Position numbers and translations under genes: made by a program. 12,830 nt of DNA, from the NCBI GenBank assembly GCA_034422075.1, contig DAOUJX010000070.1:1-12830 (forward strand). The letters are read 5' to 3'. The notes under the pieces were generated by a model. The model ran no database searches. It was not told the DNA's origin and saw only the letters and a list, made by a program, of their open reading frames with translations. Shown here in pieces: positions 1-6,393 of the stretch (the stretch's first letter is position 1; each line of letters starts with the position of its first letter). Source of the stretch: S34-282 sp034422075. GTDB lineage: Bacteria > Chloroflexota > Dehalococcoidia > Lucifugimonadales > Australimonadaceae.

Positions 1-616
1 GGGAGTCGTGCGAATTCTCTATCGTCAGCGTCCAGTTCAGGTCCCACCTGCGGATGTAGATCTCGCCCATCACGTCGTCATCGAAGAAGTAGTGAGGGAT
101 ATCGTCTTCCAGTGGCACCGGCTCGGTCTGGCCCATCCAGACGAACACGACGCCCCAGTGGGTGCGCGTGGGGTAGTGGCGGGCCTTGATTGAGGGCTGG
201 AGCCGCGAGTGAGGCCCGTCGGTGAGGGCTGCCACGCACTCGCCCTTGCCGTTGAAGGTGAAGCCGTGGTAGGGGCAGGTGATGAAACCCTTGAACTCGT
301 TGTTGAGCTTGCCCGCGGCGGGACCGCCGCCAGGCGTCCGGCGCCATCCGCCGGACAGGCGCGCGCCGCGGTGAGGGCAGTAGTCCGTCAAGGCCGCGAC
401 CTCGCCGTCCTCGTTCCTGAAGAAGACGAGGTCTTCGCCTAACATCGTTAGGGAGATGGGCTTGCGGCCGACGTCTTTGTCGAGGATGCCCGGATACCAG
501 TACTCGCGGTATCCAAGCCTGGGCACCAGATCGAAGACGCCAATCTGCGAGGCGCCGTACGGGATGGACTTGCCCTCCCGTGTCGTGACCGTGCGGTGGG
601 ACCCGTTCGTCGTCAT
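1..616 (-). CDS. Rieske [2Fe-2S] aromatic oxygenase, N-terminal part (runs off left edge)
   Basis: This is the first 205 residues of a single-subunit Rieske non-heme iron oxygenase; the rest lies beyond position 1. The Rieske ligands are visible as CPHRG (C80, H82) and CPYHGF (C114, H117). The visible part stops at NWTLTIENSHDS, where the catalytic domain begins and the mononuclear-iron ligands should follow. The start at 616 has a GAGGGGG ribosome site about ten bases upstream and gives a natural N-terminus. Such enzymes receive electrons from a reductase and hydroxylate or demethylate aromatic acids in the cytoplasm; the general look is of the phthalate-dioxygenase-like class, and the substrate cannot be read. 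It lies 107 bases after the MFS gene on the same strand, probably one transcript. Odd point: 31 residues separate H82 from C114, against about 17 in most relatives, owing to a Gly/Pro/Arg-rich insertion (see 316-356). Confidence 0.9.
   Translation of the reverse strand, partial: MTTNGSHRTVTTREGKSIPYGASQIGVFDLVPRLGYREYWYPGILDKDVGRKPISLTMLGEDLVFFRNEDGEVAALTDYCPHRGARLSGGWRRTPGGGPAAGKLNNEFKGFITCPYHGFTFNGKGECVAALTDGPHSRLQPSIKARHYPTRTHWGVVFVWMGQTEPVPLEDDIPHYFFDDDVMGEIYIRRWDLNWTLTIENSHDS
316..356. repeat. Two adjacent perfect inverted repeats inside the Rieske domain
   Basis: CGGCGG and CCGCCG flank two bases at 316-329. GTCCGGCG and CGCCGGAC flank five bases at 336-356. Both arm pairs are perfect and lie in the stretch that lengthens the Rieske cluster loop (about residues 88-100 of the gene on the minus strand). 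They could be a small in-frame palindromic insertion, or just GC-rich coding sequence. The repeats themselves are certain; their meaning is not. Confidence 0.6.
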
Positions 617-723
617 CGCAAATCCCCCTCAGAGAAGGCGGTTTCGAGTCGCCTTGTTCCTAGACGGAATTATGACGATATCCGTTGCATTGTCAATTGT
701 GCCGGTGACTATGTGCGCTCCAT

Positions 724-2016
724 CTAGGTCTCCTTTTGGGCCGGCACATCTCGAGGCCCGCGAACCTGCCGCCCAGGCGGCGGGGCCAGAAGAAAGACGA
801 GCGCTGCGAGCAGCCATGTTCCGATGACCGCCATGAACGCCGTCCGGTACGACCCGGTGGCATCGAACAGCGCTGCGACGACGATGGGGCCGGCGGCTCC
901 CGAAAACGTAAGGAAGGGACGCATTATGCCCCTGACCGCGCCGAGGTGCGCCCGGCCGAAGTAGTTCGCAACGATGAGCGGCTGCAGGATGAAATGGCCC
1001 CCCAGGGTGAGCCCCTGTATGACTACATAGGCAAACAGCAGCGCGGCGCTGTTCACATAGAGCAGCATGACGATGACGGCCGCGGTCATCAGCGCCTGGG
1101 CGACGATGAGATTGCGCACCGACCGGCCTTCCGCAAGCGTGCCCCAAATGAGACGGGCGGAGGCCGCGAAGATGCCGTAGACGGCGATGGCTGCTGCTGC
1201 AATGGTCGTGCTGAAGCCTATGTCTTGGAAGTATGGGAACCAGTTGGGCTGAAAGCCTTGTATGCCCATCCCAACTATGGCCACGGCGAGCAGCAGCAGC
1301 CAAAAGCTCCTTGTCCGTAGCGCCTCGCTCCGCGTCAGGCTGCGCTCGGCTGCCGCAGCGGTGGGCCCGGTCGTCGCTCGTTGTTTTGAGGCGTCTGGCG
1401 CTGCTCCTCCGTCAGGCAACAGGCCCACGTCCTCGGGTCGGGTTCGTATCAGGAGCGATGTCGGAACGAGGACGGCGATGGTAGCGATGCCAAGCACGAA
1501 CCAAGCCTCCCGCCATCCAACAGTCGATACGACCCACTGAAGCGGGATGGGGAACAGGACACCTGCCAGGGGGGTTCCCATCGTGGCGATTCCCAGCGTC
1601 CGTCCGCGCCGCTGCACGAACCACTTAGGCACGATGACCTGCGCCATGTTTGGCCCGGTCGCCAGCATGGACAGCGCACCTGCGACGCCGTAGAGCAAGT
1701 GGAATTGCCAGACCTCGTCGATGTAGCGCAGGCCAATCAGCGACAATCCCATCATGGCAGAGCCGACCACTGCGAGGACCCGGGGCCCGTGCTTCGAATC
1801 GAGCCACGGGCCGATGAACGGCGCAAGCCCACCCCCGACGAATGCGCGGATGCTGAGCGCGGTGAAGATGGCCGTCCGCGACCAACCCAGGTCATCCTCC
1901 ATCGGCTTTACGAAAACGCCGATGCCCCAGAAGCCGATTCCGCCCGCAAACAGGCTCGAGACGAAGATGACGGCAACGATGACCCATCCGTAGAACACGG
2001 GCGTGCGCCTCAGCAT
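724..2016 (-). CDS. MFS transporter, monocarboxylate/oxalate-formate antiporter-like
   Basis: A 430-residue inner-membrane carrier of the Major Facilitator Superfamily, with the usual length and about 12 hydrophobic segments. The first helix follows VFYGW (residues 7-11). The KPMEDDLGWSR segment (37-47) and the loop GPWLDSKHGPRV (69-80, the motif A region) are typical of the monocarboxylate/oxalate-formate antiporter branch. A polar central loop near 191-237 contains RTRPEDVGLLPDG and separates the two six-helix halves. It probably imports an organic or aromatic acid, given its place just upstream of a Rieske oxygenase on the same strand and divergent from ring-cleavage genes; the substrate is inferred only. 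The ATG at 2016 gives a normal N-terminus (MLRRTPVFYGW), although no clear ribosome site precedes it. Confidence 0.88.
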   Translation of the reverse strand: MLRRTPVFYGWVIVAVIFVSSLFAGGIGFWGIGVFVKPMEDDLGWSRTAIFTALSIRAFVGGGLAPFIGPWLDSKHGPRVLAVVGSAMMGLSLIGLRYIDEVWQFHLLYGVAGALSMLATGPNMAQVIVPKWFVQRRGRTLGIATMGTPLAGVLFPIPLQWVVSTVGWREAWFVLGIATIAVLVPTSLLIRTRPEDVGLLPDGGAAPDASKQRATTGPTAAAAERSLTRSEALRTRSFWLLLLAVAIVGMGIQGFQPNWFPYFQDIGFSTTIAAAAIAVYGIFAASARLIWGTLAEGRSVRNLIVAQALMTAAVIVMLLYVNSAALLFAYVVIQGLTLGGHFILQPLIVANYFGRAHLGAVRGIMRPFLTFSGAAGPIVVAALFDATGSYRTAFMAVIGTWLLAALVFLLAPPPGRQVRGPRDVPAQKET

Positions 2017-2083
2017 GGGCGCGCCTGTGCATGAGATACCGAATAGCTACGGATGGGCGCCTCCACGAATCCCATTTCGCAAG

Positions 2084-2133
2084 TTGACAGCTAGGGCTAG
2101 CGTAGTATCGTACGCGCCGGAGCATCCTGATGC
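2084..2133 (+). promoter_or_regulatory. Promoter with two inverted repeats, upstream of the ring-cleavage genes
   Basis: A consensus TTGACA (2084-2089) and TATCGT (2106-2111) are separated by 16 bases, which would place the transcript start near 2118. Two 12-base inverted repeats sit here: GCTAG-GG-CTAGC (2090-2101), filling most of the spacer, and GCATC-CT-GATGC (2122-2133), just past the expected start. Both are well placed for a repressor or activator acting on the hydrolase/extradiol genes and possibly on the divergent MFS gene. The boxes are seen; the regulation is inferred. Confidence 0.55.
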
Positions 2134-2143
2134 GATTACGACC

Positions 2144-2149
2144 AAGGAG
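2144..2149 (+). promoter_or_regulatory. Ribosome binding site fixing the hydrolase start
   Basis: AAGGAG ends nine bases before the ATG at 2159. It supports that start over the in-frame ATG at 2003, which would overlap the divergent MFS gene and add 52 residues lacking hydrolase character. Confidence 0.8.
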
Positions 2150-2158
2150 TGTCCGATC

Positions 2159-3016
2159 ATGGCTACAGCAACCCTGACCGAAGCGGCGACGAGCAAGTAC
2201 GCAGAGACCGGCGCAGTCTCGAACAACATCCGCGTCCACTACAACGAGGCAGGAACCGGCGAGCCCGTCATATTCCTGCACGGCAGCGGCCCCGGCGCCT
2301 CTTCATGGAGCAACTTCGCCAGAAACGTTGGGCCGTTCTCGGAGAAGTATCGCGCGCTGCTGATGGACCAGCCGGGCTACAACAAGACCGACACGGTCGT
2401 CATCGGCCCGGACCAGACGCGCTCTCAAATCAACGGGAACGCGGTCGTGGGCTTGATGGACGCGCTCGGCCTCGAGAAGGCGAGCTTCGTGGGGAACTCC
2501 ATGGGCGGCGCGACCGCGCTCAACGTGGCGGTCGACTTCCCTGACCGAGTCGACAAGCTGGTGCTGATGGGCTCCGGCTCAGGCGGCGGTGCCAATATCT
2601 TCAGCCAGCAGCCTACGGAAGGCAGCAAGGTGCTCAACGAGGTTTTTGACGACCCATCGGTTGCGGGATTCCGCAAGCTCATCAACATCATGCTGTACGA
2701 CGGCTCGCAGGTCTCGGACGAGATCCTCGAGCAGCGCTACCAGTCGACGGTGGGCAACATGGCCCACGTCGAGGCGCGGGCGAAGTCGAACAACGCGCAG
2801 CGCGATATCAGCGCCCAGATCCCCGGCATAACCGCGCCGACGCTGATCATCCACGGGCTGAACGACCGTGTGGTCCCGTTCGAGAACAGCCTCAAGCTGT
2901 TGGCTTCCATCCCGAACTCGCGTCTGGTCGTCTTCCAACGCTGCGGCCACTGGGCGCAGTTCGAGCACGCAGCGGAGTTCAACCGCATAGTGCTGGACTT
3001 CTTGGACAACAACTAG
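2159..3016 (+). CDS. Alpha/beta-hydrolase, meta-cleavage product (C-C bond) hydrolase type
   Basis: A 285-residue alpha/beta-hydrolase resembling the BphD/HsaD/MhpC group, which hydrolyse a carbon-carbon bond in ring-opened products of catechol meta-cleavage. The oxyanion-hole motif HGSGPGASSW begins at residue 41. The nucleophile elbow is GNSMGG with Ser114, the acid is Asp236 in HGLNDRVVP, and the base is His264 in CGHWAQFEH. Spacing and length match the family. A lid-like helical segment lies between about residues 145 and 215. The stop is followed after 18 bases by a LigB-type extradiol dioxygenase, the enzyme that would make its substrate, so the two are almost certainly one operon. A simple esterase role cannot be excluded by sequence alone, but the partner gene and the SGPG/GNSMGG signature favour C-C hydrolysis. 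Confidence 0.9.
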   Translation: MATATLTEAATSKYAETGAVSNNIRVHYNEAGTGEPVIFLHGSGPGASSWSNFARNVGPFSEKYRALLMDQPGYNKTDTVVIGPDQTRSQINGNAVVGLMDALGLEKASFVGNSMGGATALNVAVDFPDRVDKLVLMGSGSGGGANIFSQQPTEGSKVLNEVFDDPSVAGFRKLINIMLYDGSQVSDEILEQRYQSTVGNMAHVEARAKSNNAQRDISAQIPGITAPTLIIHGLNDRVVPFENSLKLLASIPNSRLVVFQRCGHWAQFEHAAEFNRIVLDFLDNN

Positions 3017-3034
3017 CGCGAAGGAGGTCATGCC

Positions 3035-4126
3035 ATGGGCGAGATACTGTGCGTGGGAGGCAGCCACCATCCAGGTTTCGGCTATCCCGATGAAGCGATG
3101 GCCGACATCCTGCGCCGCCACCTGAAGAGCCCGCAAATTCCGGCTGAAGCGAAGGACCCGGGCACGTGGCCGCCGAAGATGGTCGAGGAGTTTGGCCTCG
3201 AGGGAGAGAACGCAACTGCGATGGCTGCGGTGCACCGCGAACGGGTCATCGGCGCGTACCGCAAGATTCGCGCCGAAATCGATGCGTTCAAGCCCGACTT
3301 CGTCCTCATCTGGGGCGACGACCAGTACGAGAACTTCCACGAGGACCTCATTCCCCCCTTCTGCATCTTCGTGGCCGACCAGTTCGAGACGAAACCCTTC
3401 GAGCGGCGAGCGGCATGGTCGCAGGAGGCGCCCACGAACATCTGGAACGAGCCGTCGGACAAGGTGGCGGTGACCAAGAGCCACCCGGCCGCGGCCAAGT
3501 ACCTGGCGCGCAAGCTGCTGGAGGAGGGCTACGCCATCCCCTATTCCTATAAGGGGCTGCACCACGAGGGCTTGGCCCACGCCTTCATGAACACCGTCAA
3601 CTACCTGGACTACGACCGCACCGACTTCGGGGTGCCCGTCATCCCCTTCCACGTGAACTGCTACGGCAGCGCGGTCATCCGGAACCGTGGCGGGGACACG
3701 CTCGACAAGGGCGGTGACGAGCCCGACCCGCCGGCCCCCTCGCCCAAGCTGTGTTTTGAGGTAGGCGCCGCCGTGGCCCGCATCCTGCGCGACAGCCCCT
3801 ATCGGGCGGTGCTAATGGGCTCGTCCAGCTGGTCGCACGCGTTCCTGACGGCTAAGCACAACTTCCTGTGGCCCGACGTAGAGGCCGACAGGGCGCGCTA
3901 CGAGGACTTGCGCGATGGCCGGCAAGCATCGTGGAAGGATCTTGACCTGGCGCAGATCGAGGATTCGGGCCAGCACGAGTTGCTGAACTGGGTGTGCCTC
4001 GCAGGGGCCATCACGGAGCTTGGGTACCAGCCCGAGGTGCTTGACTTCAGCGAGACCTACATCTTCAACTCGTCCAAGTGCTCCATCGTTGCCAAGGCCG
4101 CTCCGGCGACGGCGGCGGCAGGCTAG
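3035..4126 (+). CDS. LigB-superfamily (type II) extradiol ring-cleavage dioxygenase
   Basis: A 363-residue protein of the LigB fold, whose members use Fe(II) to open catechol-type rings next to the diol. SHHPG (H11, H12) matches the first metal ligand region; FHVNCYGS (H206) matches the catalytic His of LigB; SSSWSHAFL lies at 263-271; and GQHELLNW (E315) is the likely glutamate ligand. The segment LIWGDDQYENF (91-101) aligns with the LigB region that usually reads N/P-D-H, so the expected second His ligand is Gln97. An AAGGAGGT ribosome site (3021-3028) fixes the start. The gene follows the C-C hydrolase by 18 bases, echoing the MhpB-MhpC pairing, where the LigB-type product is hydrolysed rather than oxidised as an aldehyde. 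The substrate is unknown. The gene ends 31 bases before the convergent permease gene. Confidence 0.85.
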   Translation: MGEILCVGGSHHPGFGYPDEAMADILRRHLKSPQIPAEAKDPGTWPPKMVEEFGLEGENATAMAAVHRERVIGAYRKIRAEIDAFKPDFVLIWGDDQYENFHEDLIPPFCIFVADQFETKPFERRAAWSQEAPTNIWNEPSDKVAVTKSHPAAAKYLARKLLEEGYAIPYSYKGLHHEGLAHAFMNTVNYLDYDRTDFGVPVIPFHVNCYGSAVIRNRGGDTLDKGGDEPDPPAPSPKLCFEVGAAVARILRDSPYRAVLMGSSSWSHAFLTAKHNFLWPDVEADRARYEDLRDGRQASWKDLDLAQIEDSGQHELLNWVCLAGAITELGYQPEVLDFSETYIFNSSKCSIVAKAAPATAAAG

Positions 4127-4157
4127 GAGCCAGGGCGTCGAAGAGTGGCCGTGCGTT

Positions 4158-5885
4158 CTATCCCGGCCTGAGCCAGCGCAGGGAGAGGTGGCGGACGGCC
4201 GCTACCACTGCGAGTGACATCAGGAGCACCGCCAATTCTGCGGCAGCGTTGGCTCCCGGCTCAGGGGCGACGTTGCCCATGGTCGTGAACGTGCGCACCT
4301 GGAACGCGACGTAGGTGATGAGCGTGCGTTCGCGGATGGCGAATACGAAGAAGACGATCCACGCCGCCCCCAGCGTGGGCGCCAGCAGCGGCAGCACGAT
4401 GCGCCGCAGCGTCGCCATCCGCGATGCGCCGCTCGCGGCCGACGCCTCCTCCATCGAAGGGTCCACCTGCCGCATGCCGACATTGGTCAGCCGGTATGGA
4501 ATGGCCAGGCGGTAGGACAGGGCGAGGATGATGCCTAGGTGGGTGCCCCACAGCGGCAGCCAGTCGAGCCAGAGATACACCAGCAAGAAGGCGGACGCCG
4601 CCAGCAGGCCCGGCACGACGAGCGGCGCCGTGGCAAGGACATCCATCACACCGCGCCAAGCGCCTTTGGGCGCGCGAACCACCAGCCACGCAACCGCCAG
4701 CACTACCGCTGTCCCCAGCGTTGCGCTTCCAACTGCGACGGTCAACGAGTTGGCAGTCGCTTGCCAGAAGCGCTCGCTCGCCGCCACAGCCGACATTGCG
4801 TCCCATCCGCCTCGGACCACGCCGGAGATGAGGCCGTAGCCTGGCGCAACCCACATGGCCAGTATGTACACCACTGCAACGGCGAGCAGCGGCGCCATCC
4901 ATGGCCCGCCCTTCCGCCGCACGGCAGAAGAGCCCTGCACGCCGATGGCCTCGTAGCCGCGCCGGGTCCAGCGGGAGTACAGAAAGAAGAGGACGGCGAG
5001 GACGAGGAGGGCTAACACCGCATGGGCGGCGGCGCCTCCAAAGTTGGGGAAGCCACCGATACTTCCTATGGTCTGAAAGTACAACCGGATGGTGAACAGC
5101 CGGACCGCTCCGACGGCGCCAAGATCGAACGGCACGTCAATCCAGTCGAGGCAGAACCAGACACCGAGCGCGGCGGAAGTAAGAAGCGCAGGTGCTAGCA
5201 AGGGGAGGGTGATGCGCCGTAGCGTCGTCGAGGGCGTGGCGCCAGACGTCTCGCTCAACTCCTCGGATGTGCGGTTTAGGTTGCGCAGCGCGGCGGCCAG
5301 CACGAGGAACGCTATGGGCGTCATGAACAGGCCCTGAGCCAGGATGAGAATCGGAAGGTTGGCTGTATCCAGCGGGCCGCTCGTCATGCCTGGGAAGAAG
5401 TTCTCTCGCAGGAAGACGTTAAGGGTGCCGCTGCGTGGACGCAGAAGGCGCACCCAGCTGCCGGTAATGGCCGCGGGTGGGAAGAGGAAGGGGATGACGA
5501 CCAACGCCGCCAGAATGTTGGGCATCGGTGTCTTGGCGCGTATGGTCAGCCAGGCAAGCGCCAACCCCACCAGGGTGGCCACCAGCACCGCTCCGGTGAT
5601 GTAAATGGCGGTGTCGAGCGCCATCTGCCAGCTGGAGACGCGGAACAGCGCGTCTTGGTAGTGCTCGAGCGTGAAGTAGGCGCGAGACAGTATAGGCAGT
5701 GCGCCGATAGGTCCCCGCACCGACGCGAAGGCCAGCATTCCTATGGGCACGACCACTAAGAGGGCCAGCACACCCCCGGTCAGCCAGACGAGCAGCCTCT
5801 CGCCCTGCCACCAGCGCTCGTTCGGGTAGCCGCTTCGGAGCGGTCGCTCCAGGTTCAGTCCCTCGGTTGATGGCCTGTTACTCAT
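4158..5885 (-). CDS. Fused double-domain ABC permease, Fe(3+)/thiamine (FbpB/ThiP) type
   Basis: A 575-residue inner-membrane permease with two binding-protein-dependent transport domains in one chain, as in iron(III) and thiamine importers. An N-terminal membrane helix lies near 30-55. Domain 1 spans about 85-305 and domain 2 about 375-565. Each carries an EAA loop that docks the ATPase: EELSETSGATPSTTLRRI (208-225) and EEASAASGASRMATLRRI (479-496). The two loops are alike, showing the internal duplication. It starts nine bases after the small cysteine protein gene on the same strand, likely co-transcribed. No ATPase or solute-binding protein gene is visible on either side, so its partners must be elsewhere. 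Cargo cannot be told from the sequence; ferric iron would suit a region full of iron enzymes, but that is inference. Confidence 0.9.
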   Translation of the reverse strand: MSNRPSTEGLNLERPLRSGYPNERWWQGERLLVWLTGGVLALLVVVPIGMLAFASVRGPIGALPILSRAYFTLEHYQDALFRVSSWQMALDTAIYITGAVLVATLVGLALAWLTIRAKTPMPNILAALVVIPFLFPPAAITGSWVRLLRPRSGTLNVFLRENFFPGMTSGPLDTANLPILILAQGLFMTPIAFLVLAAALRNLNRTSEELSETSGATPSTTLRRITLPLLAPALLTSAALGVWFCLDWIDVPFDLGAVGAVRLFTIRLYFQTIGSIGGFPNFGGAAAHAVLALLVLAVLFFLYSRWTRRGYEAIGVQGSSAVRRKGGPWMAPLLAVAVVYILAMWVAPGYGLISGVVRGGWDAMSAVAASERFWQATANSLTVAVGSATLGTAVVLAVAWLVVRAPKGAWRGVMDVLATAPLVVPGLLAASAFLLVYLWLDWLPLWGTHLGIILALSYRLAIPYRLTNVGMRQVDPSMEEASAASGASRMATLRRIVLPLLAPTLGAAWIVFFVFAIRERTLITYVAFQVRTFTTMGNVAPEPGANAAAELAVLLMSLAVVAAVRHLSLRWLRPG

Positions 5886-5894
5886 GGGCGCGCA

Positions 5895-6317
5895 TCAGGT
5901 GAGGATGCTCCTGACCAGCGTCACCAGCACGATGATGACGGCCGTCGCTCCGGCGAGCCCGACGGCGGCGACCCGCCACGGGGAAACTGCGCTGCGCCGC
6001 CACAACTGCGCGCGGGCTACCGCGAGGTGCGCTTCGGGATCGTCGCCTGGCGTGTACGCCAGGAAGTAGGGGCAGTACCGCGCTCTCCTGACCTGGCTCG
6101 ACCAAACGGCGTCGGGCTTGTCGGCGTCCCACACACCTCGACGGCATCCCCAGACGTGCGTCTCGTTCTCCACTGGATCGGTGTGAAAGGCGCTGTAGCG
6201 CTGCGCCGCGCTGACCTCGTCGAATTCGCCGTCGCCCATCACCGACTGCCGGTACAGGAAGCCGCAGTCGACGCAGAGGTGCGGCAGGGGGTTGCGCATC
6301 ATGGGATTTCCGAGCAT
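5895..6317 (-). CDS. Small four-cysteine protein with C-terminal membrane helix
   Basis: A 140-residue protein of unrecognised family. The N-terminal soluble part has LCVDCGFLY (C15, C18), HVWGCRRGVWD (C58) and RYCPYFLAYTPG (C82), four cysteines in a pattern that could hold one zinc ion or similar metal. A single hydrophobic helix near 114-136 ends only a few residues before the C-terminus, so the protein is probably tail-anchored with the cysteine domain in the cytoplasm. The start is taken as the ATG at 6317; an in-frame ATG at 6368 would leave only 25 bases to the divergent gene and adds residues of no clear character. ATGs at 6302 and 6299 are also possible. It precedes the ABC permease by nine bases, so a role in that transporter or its assembly is conceivable but unsupported by known function. 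Confidence 0.72.
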   Translation of the reverse strand: MLGNPMMRNPLPHLCVDCGFLYRQSVMGDGEFDEVSAAQRYSAFHTDPVENETHVWGCRRGVWDADKPDAVWSSQVRRARYCPYFLAYTPGDDPEAHLAVARAQLWRRSAVSPWRVAAVGLAGATAVIIVLVTLVRSILT

Positions 6318-6323
6318 GCATGG

Positions 6324-6329
6324 AGTGTA
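6324..6329 (-). promoter_or_regulatory. -10-like box for a leaderless start at 6317
   Basis: TACACT on the minus strand ends six bases before the ATG at 6317, so transcription would begin at or next to the start codon. No ribosome site is visible there and no convincing -35 box was found. The idea is supported mainly by the matching arrangement of the divergent gene. Confidence 0.4.
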
Positions 6330-6381
6330 CGCGCCTTGGGCGCCCGTGCGTGCTAGGGCAGCGTGCAACCGTCATGTTGGA

Positions 6382-6387
6382 TATAGT
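6382..6387 (+). promoter_or_regulatory. -10-like box for a leaderless start at 6394
   Basis: TATAGT ends six bases before the ATG at 6394, placing the expected transcript start on the start codon. The gene has no purine-rich ribosome site. No good -35 element was found. Confidence 0.42.
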
Positions 6388-6393
6388 CCGCCT

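Noticed and set aside
2014..2030. GGCGCGCC palindrome upstream of the MFS start as an operator
   Set aside because: Short GC-only palindromes like this recur in GC-rich DNA and this one lacks promoter spacing.
2003..2158. Upstream extension of the hydrolase to an ATG at 2003
   Set aside because: It would overlap the divergent MFS start and swallow the promoter; AAGGAG at 2144-2149 marks the ATG at 2159.
2579..3652. A 357-codon open frame on the minus strand
   Set aside because: It lies antisense across the hydrolase and extradiol genes, which both have complete catalytic motifs; the translation shows no recognisable domain.
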